From assembly GCF_945859685.1 (NCBI RefSeq), contig NC_079148.1, positions 87,673,007-87,737,006 of the forward strand: a stretch of DNA of 64,000 nt, read 5' to 3'. Every line of letters begins with the position of its first letter. Position 1 is the stretch's first letter. This document shows positions 47,401-57,508 of this stretch, one piece after another. The notes below the pieces were generated by a model. The model was given only the letters and a program-made list of their open reading frames with translations. It made no database searches and was not told the origin of the DNA. Position numbers and translations under genes: made by a program. The DNA comes from Eupeodes corollae. Lineage: Eukaryota; Arthropoda; Insecta; Diptera; Syrphidae.

Positions 47401-48171
47401 TGAGAAAAGTAATTATACTCATTGTTGTCAATTTTGAATGGGTTTTATTTTCTATTTATTACAAAAATTGCAGACAAAAGTTCATGTCTTTGTTTGTACG
47501 AATAAAGCAGACAATTTAAACTGCTGTTACTGGTGACGTAATTGAACTATGAATCGGTATTCATATAATTTTTGTTAAATTTCAAAAATAACATTAGTCG
47601 AATACTGTTTGCGGAAGTACATCAATATTTTAATAAACACAGCTGCTTTATTTTAAGGACTCACAGGATGTGAGAAAAGCCGAAAAAAAACAAGATTCGA
47701 ATTCTCGTAAATTTGGAATGCCATTAAATATAATTTAACGTTAGAATACTTGTTAAGATTTAAATTAAAATTCCATATATGATACTTTATACCATTAGAG
47801 GATCCAGGACTCGCTGCTATCTCAAGACCATACTCAAGTTTGAATATTAAAACCAACATTTCATCTTATTTGAACAAAGTGAGGGTTATAAATAGTATCA
47901 AGTTAATACAAAGTTAAATAATAAATATTTAACAAAAAAAAAAAAACAATAACGCATTTATTACAATTATGGCAAATCTTATGGCTGATGATAAAATAAA
48001 AATTATCTGAAATTTTTTGACTACTTCATCCATAAGAGTTTCTGAATTGTTACATCTCTCGGACCTTTTACTTGCAACAAGTTTTCAGGTTTTGATATCA
48101 TATAAAATTTCGAACTCGAGTTTTAATCGAAATGTTACTCTAAAATTGTTTTTCTTAACTTGGCTTCTTTC
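44401..48171. other. Intronic DNA, no gene seen
   Basis: AT-rich, with CATTA repeats at about 45110 and the hairpin listed separately at 45132-45159. No domain-bearing frame. Confidence 0.4.
45132..45159. repeat. Perfect 13-bp inverted repeat with 2-nt loop
   Basis: CTACTCTGCACAT is separated by AA from its exact reverse complement ATGTGCAGAGTAG. It is preceded by a short array of ATTAC units. No gene or element boundary is obvious. Confidence 0.8.
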
Positions 48172-48808
48172 AATAGGCCAGTAAAATGACCCATTGTGAT
48201 ACCACATACATTTTGAGGCTTTCTTCTAAGCTTAATGAAGCCAGTTTGAAATCCTTATGAAACGTGGGAGACTAACTAATATGATAGAGATCGTTATAAA
48301 AAATTCTCCAGGGCAATTCTTGCGTTTTTGAGCTAGAGCAGGGCATGTACAGCAGGCATGAGGCGAAGAACTGTTTCCTGATCTTTCTCATCCATACAGC
48401 TGCAAAAGTCATTTGAGAATACACCTAGCCACGTGGCGTGCTTTCCTATTAGACAGTGCCCGGTAATGACAACCATTATCAAGCTTAGTTACGATCTGCT
48501 TTGAGATAGGAAGTACACCTTGATCGCTTTAAATCAAGTGTAGGCCATATGTTTTTTGTTACCTGACACGTGGTAATGTTATTCGACTTGATATTTGCCT
48601 TCTTAATCTAGCGTCTTGCATTAGCAATAGTTTACATGTAGCAATTTTTATGCCAGTATTAGCCAAACGAAGTAGAATGGGTGGCACTGTACCATTCCTC
48701 TCGAGTTGATCTGCCTTACAATTTCCTGAAATGTCTCTATGGTCCGGCACGCAATTAAAGGCCAATTATAAACTGTTGTGGCATCTCCATTAGAAAGATC
48801 GACAGTTT
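48172..48808 (-). pseudogene. Degraded 3' fragment of the 11.6-17.2 kb LINE family
   Basis: Aligns by eye with 11613-12270: CCCATTGTGATACCACAT, TGAGCTAGAGCAGGGCATGT and CTTTCCTATTAGACAGTG recur. The minus-strand frame 48765-48559 retains the RNase H end (HRDISGNCKADQLERNGT) and IATCKLLLMQDA. Small indels break the frame, and only the last 0.6 kb of the element is present, a typical 5'-truncated dead copy. Confidence 0.85.
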
Positions 48809-49712
48809 TAATTTTCTCAAGAACTTATAAACCAATTTTAATATTTTTTTTTCTGAACAAGGTCTCATATTGTTGAAATAATATTTTATGTTCAAAAATG
48901 TCAACACTGATTGAATTTTAAGAAAATGTTAATATTTAAATTCGATATCCCATAAACGGTTCGAAATTTTTTGTATAAAAATCCAATTTAAAATGTATAT
49001 TAGTGTGTTCTCAATAACTGCATATTTAAAGTATTTTTTCAGGAAAAAATTAAAACATTTTTTATAGACAAATTAATTTAAAAACACGATCTAATGATTT
49101 AAAAAAGAAATAGAAAAATTGAGGATTTTTTAAAGAAAAACTCTTTTACGCTTTTTTGAATAAAAAATTATAGATGCTCGGTTACAGTAGCAAGTTCGTG
49201 TGACCCAGTCATGCATTTTATTTCTGATAAGTTTAGTTTCAATTGTTTTTGTATTTTATGTAAAACCCGGGCATTTTATTTACGGACTAATATTATTCTA
49301 ATCTACAAAATTTGACAGAACTAACTTTTTTGTATCTTTAGAACTAAAATATAGTTAGAACCAACTTCAATTCTAATTATTCAAACTATAGAATTTCTTC
49401 AGCATTCCAGATTTTGATATATTATAACAATGAACTTATTTTTTTTTAATTTATCTATTACAAAAAGTTACATATGTACATATATGATTGGGGGCCACAG
49501 GAAAATAAATATATTTTTGAAAGTAGGTATATAGGTAATATCTTTGGTTTTTAATGTATGTACCTACGTATTAAGAAAAAAAAAAACGATCTTAACCTAT
49601 GATAATCTTTGACGAAATTTAGTACCTACTTATACAAATTACAAAAATAATTTTGTATTACATTAATTAGAATAATAACTAATATATACATTTTGTTTGC
49701 CTTTTTCTACAG
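48809..49712. other. Intron end, AT-rich, no gene seen
   Basis: Leads to the acceptor TTTGCCTTTTTCTACAG, a clear polypyrimidine-AG signal at 49696-49712. Confidence 0.5.
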
Positions 49713-52305
49713 GAATTATGACACTGAGCCGTGGCCCGTATAGCGAGCTCGATAAAATGAGCCTATTTCAGGATCTAAAGCTGAAACGAAGAAAAATCGA
49801 TTCAAGATGCAGTAGTGATGGCGAGTCAGTTGCTGATACTAGCACTTCGTCGCCAGATCTCTTAGCTCCAATATCGCCGAAAATGTGCGACCAAGGGCCA
49901 ATTATTTCTATAACGTCGTCATCGATAACATCGGCGGCCGTTACAACATCAACAACAACTGCATCAGCCGTTGTTGTTGCTGCAAAAGCTGCTGCAGTTG
50001 CAGCTGCAGCAGCTGCTGTCGTTGCTGTCAACCAACAACAGGAACAACAAGTGAGTAATAGTATCAAACAAGAACCACAAGCGCACTCTTCTAGTTGTAC
50101 GGTGAAGCAAGAAACGCAAACGCAACAAATACATTCAACGAGTTGCACTCCATCGGCAATGGCAGCGACGTCGGTTATGTCACCTCCTCCATCAAACGCA
50201 CGAACACCGCCAACGCCGGAAACAACGAGTGCAAGGAGTCCGCCGCCGTCTATATCAAGAACTACACCAACACCTCCCCATGGCAATGGAATGACGAGTA
50301 GTACTAGCTGTGGAACTAGTAATGATGGTGATAGTAGTCGAACGTCGCCTGATTCTCTCGATGACAAGCCCTCAACAACAACTAATCCGACTCCTTCAAA
50401 TGGAATGCATGGTCCATCGTCAACGTTTGGTCAATCGGATATGATGGTAAACAGTAGCAGTGGTGGTGCCAGTACCGGAAATGGACCTGGGGGTGGAAGT
50501 GGAAATGGATGCGATGGAGGAGGAAGTAGTAGTGGTAGTAGTAATAGTGTTAATTTGAGTGTGATACGTTCCGTTAAAGAAGAACGCATATTGGCTTCGC
50601 CAACAAAAATGATGGCATATCATCACCATCAACAACAGCAACATCAATTGCAACAGCTGCAGCAACAACAGCAGCATCATCAACAGCAACAAGAACAGCT
50701 ACAGCAACAACAAATACAACAGCAACAGCAGTCGCAGTCGCATCAACAACAGCAACAGCAACACCATCAACAACAGCAGCTGTCCTCACCTAAAGGCTTA
50801 ACGCAGTCGCAGCAACATGTTACCGTATTGGTGACACCTTCAAGAGTAAAGTCTGAACCACAACAACATTCAACCTATCAACAACACAGCGGTAGTAACA
50901 ATAATATTCATTCTTCTCTTCCGCCCTCCCAACATCAGCTGCTTCAGCAACACCAGCACCATCAGCAGCAGCAGCAACAACAACAACAACAACAACAGCA
51001 GCAGCACCATCCACATCACTCGTCTCATCAACAACACCAACAGCACATGCAACACTTACAACAAAATCCACACATCTCCTCACGAAAGTCCAGCCCTCCC
51101 TCCCACCAACAGCAGCAACATCAATTTCACAGTCACACCCGGGGTGACAATGGTCACAATATGACAATAACCACTTCTTCGACGTCGCCCATGCACCTAA
51201 CGCAGTCTCAACAACTGCAGATCCTGCACGCAGCCGCATCAACCCAAGCCATGATCTCGCGACAACAAATGTCTCCAAACTCAATGTCACCCTCGTCACG
51301 TCAAGGGCCTCTCATGTCCCAAGTGAACTCGTCACAATCTCCACAACATCAATCGCACCATCTGTTGCAGCAACAACAACAACAACAGCAGCAACACGTT
51401 CGAATCAAAAAGGAGCCCTTGCCTATGTTGAATCTATCTCCAACGGCACATCACAGACAACAGCAGGTGCAGCAGTCCCAACCACCCCAGATGCCAACAC
51501 AGTCAATGAGTAACCTTACGGCACAAGCTCTCATGCACCCAAGCCTGCAGCTGCGCCACCCATCTAGTCGCGATGCCTCTTCGCTATTATTTCGCGTTAA
51601 GAACGAAGTTCACCAGCAGCTACCGAATTTGATGCAATCCTCGCCTGCTCAACGCATGGTTTGGGTTTCAAATAATGCCCGTATAAATGGTGTCAAGCCC
51701 GAAGTAATTGGTGGGCCGATTGGAACCTTACGCCCCAATGCTCCAGTGCAATCACCCTCTCCTCATCATTCGTCCTCTTCGTCATCATCACAGTTATCCC
51801 CTCAAACACCATCACAAACACCACCGCGAGGAACACCTACAGTTATAATGGGTGAAAGCTGTGGTGTTCGTACAATGGTGTGGGGTTATGAGCCTTCTCC
51901 ACAGTCCGTTCAGTCTCCACCTGCCGCTCCGACTCCACCAACCCCAACCCCGGGCCCATCCCAAAACACCGAAGAGGCTGCTCAATTACTTCTCAGTCTA
52001 GGACAAACTCGGATTCAAGACAACAGACCCCGCCCGCAACCTTTTCGAACACCGCACGCTCTTAATATGGAACGACTGTGGGCCGGTGACTACAGCCAAC
52101 TTCCGCCTGGTCAATTACAAGCTCTAAATTTAAGTGCCCAACAGCAGTGGGGGGCATCGAATTCGGTAGGTAGTGGCAATATGGCTCACAATCGACCTCT
52201 TGATGCTCCGCACGACCCAACCGATGAGGACGAACAACCCTTGGTGTGTATGATATGTGAAGATAAGGCAACAGGTTTGCACTATGGAATCATTACCTGC
52301 GAGGG
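49713..52305 (+). CDS. Hr4: Hr4 large exon: disordered N-terminus and first zinc-finger part
   Basis: Follows acceptor CTACAG and ends at donor GG|GTAAGT (52305/52306) in phase 2. An internal ATG at 49718 (MTLSRGPYSELDKMSLFQD) is the conserved Hr4 start block and could serve as initiator if non-coding exons are used. The exon encodes long Q, S, H, A and P-rich stretches (poly-Q near 50975-51005 and 51370-51395). Conserved blocks are PSQTPPRGTPTVIMGESCG, VRTMVWGYEP, EEAAQLLLSLGQTRIQD and NMERLWAGDYSQLPPGQLQA. It then starts the DNA-binding domain (VCMICEDKATGLHYGIITCE), where C-x2-C and the next Cys of finger 1 are visible. Hr4 in Drosophila represses early ecdysone-response genes and restrains ecdysone synthesis in the prothoracic gland. 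That function is transferred by orthology. Seven PsiKxE motifs lie in this exon. Confidence 0.96.
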
Positions 52306-54015
52306 GTAAGTAAATAGAGTATTGAACTGATAATTTTTCTGATTGTTACAAAAGTAAAAAAAATCGAAAATAATTTTCAAACAGATAACCGTGTCAGATA
52401 AATAAGAGCAGCATTAGCAATGACTTTAATTTTAGTAAATGTTTGACAGATTCATATTTGTTCTTACACTAACGTAATGGGGTTTTCCATAGGTTAAATA
52501 AGTCAATTTTATTTTGATCTAGATCGGTCAAAACACAAATATCCAACATTTTTGTATTCCATGGGGCAAAATTAATTGATTTATTTTTTATTTAAGATCA
52601 AATCTGTAGACCTGGAGATCTGGATTTTTCGGCAGATTTATCCCTCTTTGCCCTGATCCTGATTTGACATCTATACCGCACTCGTTAAACGTACCCAATG
52701 TAACACCAATACAATGACGATAAGAAATCAATTTTTGACAGAAATCTGAATTTACGATTTAATTTTTTTTGACAATTTAAAAAAAAATATATGTTTGGTT
52801 TTTTTTTATTACGTCAAGAATATTTTTTTTTGACTCGTGGGAAAGGAAAGGTCCTTAACTGACTGAGTTACTGATCATCAAAATTATTAAGCACTTCCTG
52901 ATATTAAAGAAGCTTTGCATCAATCAAAATATACAATGTTCATACTTAATTTGGGCAGGTTCAGGCAACACAAGGGACTTGAAAGTAAAGCAAGTTTAAA
53001 GTGCCTTCCAATTAAGGCAACTTTATTGGAAAGTTGACTGAAAAGCTAGTCAGGAAAAATCTCCCTAACTATCAATCAAGTCAGCTTATGTCAAAATGAC
53101 AATCAATCGTGTTTTTTCATTCAACTGAAAGCTGATCTTTATTAATCTGTGATTGATTTATTTATTTTCTGCACAATTCTATTTGATTTTTTTTGCAATA
53201 GGTTTCTTTGTCAGAATTGTAGCTTGCATAAGGATTGTTTTGTAAACAATAATGATTTTTAGTAGTTTTAGCGCGATGAACAGAAGGTTAGTGAACTAAA
53301 GTTCCGAGTTTAAAGTTTATGACACTTGCAAAACTAACTAGTTGCCTTGTTCAAAATCTACGTTCAAAGAATGCAGTTGACTACAAATGAAGTCCCTTAT
53401 GTTCTCTGAACCTAAGATTGGAAGCATAGCGATCGTGGCAATTATCATTTGAATAAAAGACTTCATTATTCTTGTAGAACTTTCAAATAAGGGATAGCGG
53501 TGGGGTTTACAAAAACAAAATCGAAAACTTGATATTAGGCACTCGAAGAATTGTTATTATTCCATTTGAATAAACAATACTTTTAAGTACAAACAAAGAA
53601 AAATATGTAAAATTTTGAGATTTGAGCAGTGAACCTTTACAAAACGAATGAAATAACACCAAAAACATAATAAATGCGTAACGTTGTTCAAAAATGTTGC
53701 TGGTCAAGTAAAAATTTCCTTAATTTGCCTTATTTTACAAAATTTATAGTTCAATTCATAATTCCAGTTCTTTTATGAAGAAATGCATTACTTCTGGAAC
53801 TAACTATTTTGTATTTGTAATATAAGAAAAACAATTTGATATTAAAGGGAAAGGAGTACCGCTATCACAGAACTCTTCAGTGCTTAGAGGCATAGGCAGA
53901 TCGTATACGTTCCTACCATTTAAGAATGTTAACCTAAGTCAGATTTAAAATTCTTCTCTAGCCCATTATTGTAACATCAACTAAAAAAAGCTGTAATGTT
54001 AAAATTCTATTTCAG
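52306..54015 (+). other. Hr4: Hr4 intron inside the DNA-binding domain
   Basis: GTAAGT to TATTTCAG. It interrupts the Gly codon of the P-box region (CEG|CK), between GG and A. Nothing else recognised inside its 1.7 kb. Confidence 0.9.
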
Positions 54016-54164
54016 ATGCAAAGGCTTCTTTAAACGAACCGTTCAAAATCGTCGTGTTTACACATGTGTTGCTGATGGAACCTGCGAAATAACCAAAGCA
54101 CAGAGAAATAGATGTCAGTATTGTCGTTTTAAGAAATGCATCGAACAAGGAATGGTGCTACAAG
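54016..54164 (+). CDS. Hr4: Hr4 exon: rest of the DNA-binding domain
   Basis: Begins with the last base of the split Gly codon, then CKGFFKRTVQNRRVYTCVAD and GTCEITKAQRNRCQYCRFKK and CIEQGMVLQ. It supplies the final Cys of finger 1, all four Cys of finger 2 and the start of the C-terminal extension. P-box CEGCK predicts binding to AGGTCA-type half-sites, as for the NR6/FTZ-F1-like receptors. Ends CAAG|GTAATG in phase 1. Together with the previous exon the zinc fingers occupy about residues 876-942. Confidence 0.97.
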
Positions 54165-54245
54165 GTAATGTTCCGAAATTATTTCAATTTTAATATCAAT
54201 GTATTTTTGTAATTACTTTCGTTTTAAAACCCCCCATTGAATTAG

Positions 54246-55538
54246 CTGTACGCGAGGATCGAATGCCAGGAGGTCGAAACAGTGGTGCCGTTTACAATTT
54301 GTATAAAGTGAAATACAAAAAACATAAAAAATCCGGCCAAAAACAACTACAACAACAACAGCAGCAGCAACAACAGATGCAACAGCACCATCATCAGCAG
54401 CAACACCATTCGCAACAGCAGCAACACCATCTTCAGCATCAACATCATCACCAGCACTCGCACCATAATCAGCAAACGCCGCATGGTGGAATGTCCGGAC
54501 AGCAGCAGCACCAACAACACCAGCAGCAACAACAACAGCATCAGCAATCGCAGCTACCACACCAACAACCGCATTCGCAGCACCAACAGAATCCTTTGTC
54601 ACCGCACCATACGGGCAGTCAATCATCCTCAAACCATCATCACCCGCATCACCACTCAAGCCAGTCACCCCACCATCATCACCACGCTCTGCAAATTGCA
54701 CAGCAGACGAAAATAAGTACTGCTGCTGGTTCATCGTGCGGCAATGATATCAAAAATGTGTTCCTATGTCCTTCCGTCTTGAAGCAAGATGATGAAACCC
54801 AAGATATCAAGCTGCCCTCGCATTTGGTAAACGGAACAATACTTAAGACTGCCCTTACGAATCCCAGCGAAATAGTACATTTACGCCATCGACTAGACAA
54901 CGCAGTAAGCTCCTCCAAAGATCGACAGATCTCCTACGAACATTCGGTTAACATGATCCAAACATTAATTGACTGCGATGCCATGGAGGACATAGCAACC
55001 TTACCACATTTCTCCGAATTCCTTGAGGATAAGTCTGAAATAAGCGAGAAACTTTGTAACATTGGTGACTCAATTGTTCACAAGCTTGTGTCTTGGACCA
55101 AAAAGCTACCCTTCTACCTTGAAATCCCGGTAGAGATTCACACAAAACTGTTGACGGATAAGTGGCATGAAATTTTAATACTTACAACGGCAGCCTACCA
55201 GGCGCTGCACGGTAAGAGATTGTCGTGTTCGACAACTGGAGGTGGTGGTGCCAGTGGTGCATCAACAACATCCACGAACCCAACAACTCCCATAACATCA
55301 ATGGGAATGCCTTTGCAGAAGGACGATCCGGAATTTGTTCAGGAGGTCAACGCGCATTTAAGTACACTCCAAACATGCCTCACAACGCTAATGGGTCAAC
55401 CAATTGCGATGGAACAGCTGAAGATGGACGTTGGACATATGGTGGATAAGATGACTCAAATAACCATAATGTTTCGGCGGATTAAGTTAAAAATGGAAGA
55501 ATATGTGTGCTTGAAGGTCTACATTTTACTTAACAAGG
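54246..55538 (+). CDS. Hr4: Hr4 exon: hinge, Q/H-rich linker and most of the ligand-binding domain
   Basis: An 81-nt intron (54165-54245) precedes it. It starts AVREDRMPGGRNSGAVYNLY (DNA-binding C-terminal extension and hinge), with a basic KVKYKKHKKS segment that may aid nuclear import. A Q/H-rich linker (54345-54690) follows, then LVNGTILKTALTNPSEIVHL and the ligand-binding domain (YEHSVNMIQTLIDCDAMEDI, KLVSWTKKLPFYLEIPVEIH, EILILTTAAYQALHGKR). A Ser/Thr/Gly loop (55220-55310) interrupts the domain, as in the fly orthologue. The end LKVYILLNK runs to a non-consensus donor G|GTTCGT at 55538/55539; without splicing a TGA follows after Gly-Ser-Phe. Phase 1. Confidence 0.96.
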
Positions 55539-55599
55539 GTTCGTTTTGAAAAAAATTTCAAAATCAATTTTTATTTCTAATTTCGTCTCCTCATTTTAG

Positions 55600-55718
55600 A
55601 AGTGGAGCTAGAGAGTATACAAGAACGTTATGTTCAGGTGTTGAGAACGTATTTACAACATTCTTCACCACAAAATCCACAGGCGAGATTAGGTGAACTT
55701 TTGTCGCATATACCAGAG
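55600..55718 (+). CDS. Hr4: Hr4 exon: ligand-binding domain, late helices
   Basis: A 61-nt intron (55539-55599) precedes it, ending CATTTTAG. It encodes EVELESIQERYVQVLRTYLQ and HSSPQNPQARLGELLSHIPE, the helix-10/11 dimer-interface region of the receptor. Ends CCAGAG|GTAAAT in phase 0. Confidence 0.95.
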
Positions 55719-57427
55719 GTAAATATATAAAAATTGAACTTGAAGGTAACTTTGTACATATATAAAGAAGGTATACAATTCTTTTACTGATGCTAGATTT
55801 GTGTTCCTTATGAACGATGATGGAAAATGAAATTTGTTATTCGAGTGCATACTTTTCGGATGAGTTCGATAAAACTATCTATATTAGTAGCAGATTATCA
55901 GGAGCGACTTAGTAAAAGCGCCGAATCGACGACAAACATATTGAACAATTATTTTTATTTGATGTTTTACTTCACACTTTTAGGATATTCTGGTATTTGT
56001 TCGTTGGTGAATTTTAAACGCTGCCGGTGTTTAGTAAATTGTTTAAAAGGGGGGGTTTTGACCCTTACGGAGATTATTTTTTTTTACATTTTCGTACAAA
56101 TTCCCTTGAATTCAAAGCCTATCGTATTGAGTCAATGCATATGACCAAACTTGTATTTTTAATTCTTTATTATTCTTTGAATGGAAATATAAATTGTACT
56201 GCTTTAAGTGTTGTTGATAAAAGTACCACAAGAACAAAATATAAATTGGAAATCTAAACCTATTCCAATCTCACAGTACAAATTATCAACTTTTGACCGT
56301 GGGGAGGGGATCAATAGGGTCATATGAAACTTATGCAGCTAAGTTTCATAAATAAGCATTTCGTCTAAGGATTTGTTAGTAATTAAACGATATTCACCCA
56401 AAAGAATTTAAAAGAACTTTAGTAACGTTTTATTTTCATAAGATCTTTTCTTAAGAAGAATTCCTGAATAAGAGATGGCCAATTTTGACGTTAAGTTGTC
56501 TTTAATTTACTTTTACGCCCATAAATTAATAGTGTAAGGCTTTTTTAAAGTGCATTTTTCTCTGAAATTTGATTTTTTATTAAATACAAAAACTTTTAAG
56601 TTCTTAAAAAATTAAAGAAATTTCCCTTTTGAAGGGAATTTGCTTTGGATAATCTTAAACTGAGATTTACACACAAATTTCAAGAATATAAATGTCCCAA
56701 AAACAGTAAAAGTAACACTTTCGTTTAACTAATGGCTTATTAAAAACATAATAAACGTTTAGTTTAGTTTGCGAGTGACACGCTAAAGTTTCTTCCCAAC
56801 TTTTGTACCTTAATTTGTTTTCTAACTACAATTTTGTTGTTGAGTTTTGTTGACCAAAATATTATTATTATTATTATTTATTAGCACGTAATTTAAATTA
56901 CAAGCTAATACAAAAAAGGAAAGAGCCTTGCTGCGGAGACTATTGGCTCTTTGTTTTAACAATATTTATAGAGTTAATTTTAGAGTTTAAAGATCAAAAT
57001 ATTTTCAAAAGGTCCAATCAAAAAATGAATCCAATCTACGCGTTAGCACGAAAAACGCCATACAATTCTTAATAGATCTCCTTCTGTTTTATGTTCCTAC
57101 GAAAAAAGATCACATTTTCCGGCACCATCAACCCCCTCCCCCTGATTAAATCTTTGAATCTGCCGTATTTTTGAAGGTGCAAGTTGATAAAACAGTTGCC
57201 ACATTTTTTGATAATTGTTTGATTGAATTTAGTTAAATTTGTACGCTCAAGTGCTCGAAAATTATTGAGTACCTACTTTTTTTTAATTGGTTCTTTTAAA
57301 AAAGGGATTGAAAAATATTGGTTCATGGCATTTTCGTATGTAAACAACAATATGTATTTAATATAGAAGTAGGGACCATATAATATTGTAATTTATTGAC
57401 CTTTTATTTATTTTTAATTTTATTTAG
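55719..57427 (+). other. Hr4: Hr4 last intron
   Basis: GTAAAT to TTTTATTTAG. Contains a short LINE-like tail with ATT repeats (56861-56960, listed separately) and AT-rich DNA; short frames inside have no domain. Confidence 0.9.
56861..56960 (-). repeat. Short retroposon 3' end with TAA-repeat tail
   Basis: On the minus strand the sequence reads ...GTGCTAATAAATAATAATAA, a polyadenylation-like AATAAA followed by TAA repeats, the usual ending of some LINEs and SINEs. An 8-bp inverted repeat AAAGAGCC/GGCTCTTT lies at 56921-56956. The body is too short to assign a family. Confidence 0.45.
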
Positions 57428-57508
57428 ATTCAAGCAGCTGCTAGTCTTTTACTCGAAAGTAAGATGTTCTACGTACCATTTGTCCTAAATTCTGCTAGCA
57501 TAAGGTAG
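57428..57508 (+). CDS. Hr4: Hr4 last annotated-type exon, ending at TAG
   Basis: Encodes IQAAASLLLESKMFYVPFVL and NSASIR, then TAG at 57506-57508. This is the conserved C-terminus of the ligand-binding domain. With the other exons (from 23934) the coding sum is 4326 nt, that is 1441 residues plus stop, with all phases consistent. The base after the stop is C (TAG CAA), a context known to favour readthrough. The frame stays open beyond it (see the next entry). Confidence 0.95.
   Translation: MQAAASLLLESKMFYVPFVLNSASIR

Larger units (their letters stand above)
24025..49712 (+). other. Hr4: Large first intron of Hr4
   Basis: Bounded by GTATGT at 24025 and TTTCTACAG at 49704-49712. It contains the SINE, LINE and inverted-repeat insertions listed separately and two candidate alternative first exons. 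Coordinates depend on the 23934 exon belonging to this gene. The acceptor side is secure because coding sequence homologous to Hr4 starts right after it. Confidence 0.6.

Noticed and set aside
49768..51299. Long antisense frames opposite the Hr4 N-terminus (for example 49768-50367 and 50820-51299 minus)
   Set aside because: They are mirror readings of CAG/CAA and TCN repeats, giving Val/Leu/Cys-rich low-complexity translations with no start context or domain.
54213..54734. 173-codon antisense frame over the Hr4 hinge
   Set aside because: Shadow of the Q/H-rich coding repeat on the other strand.
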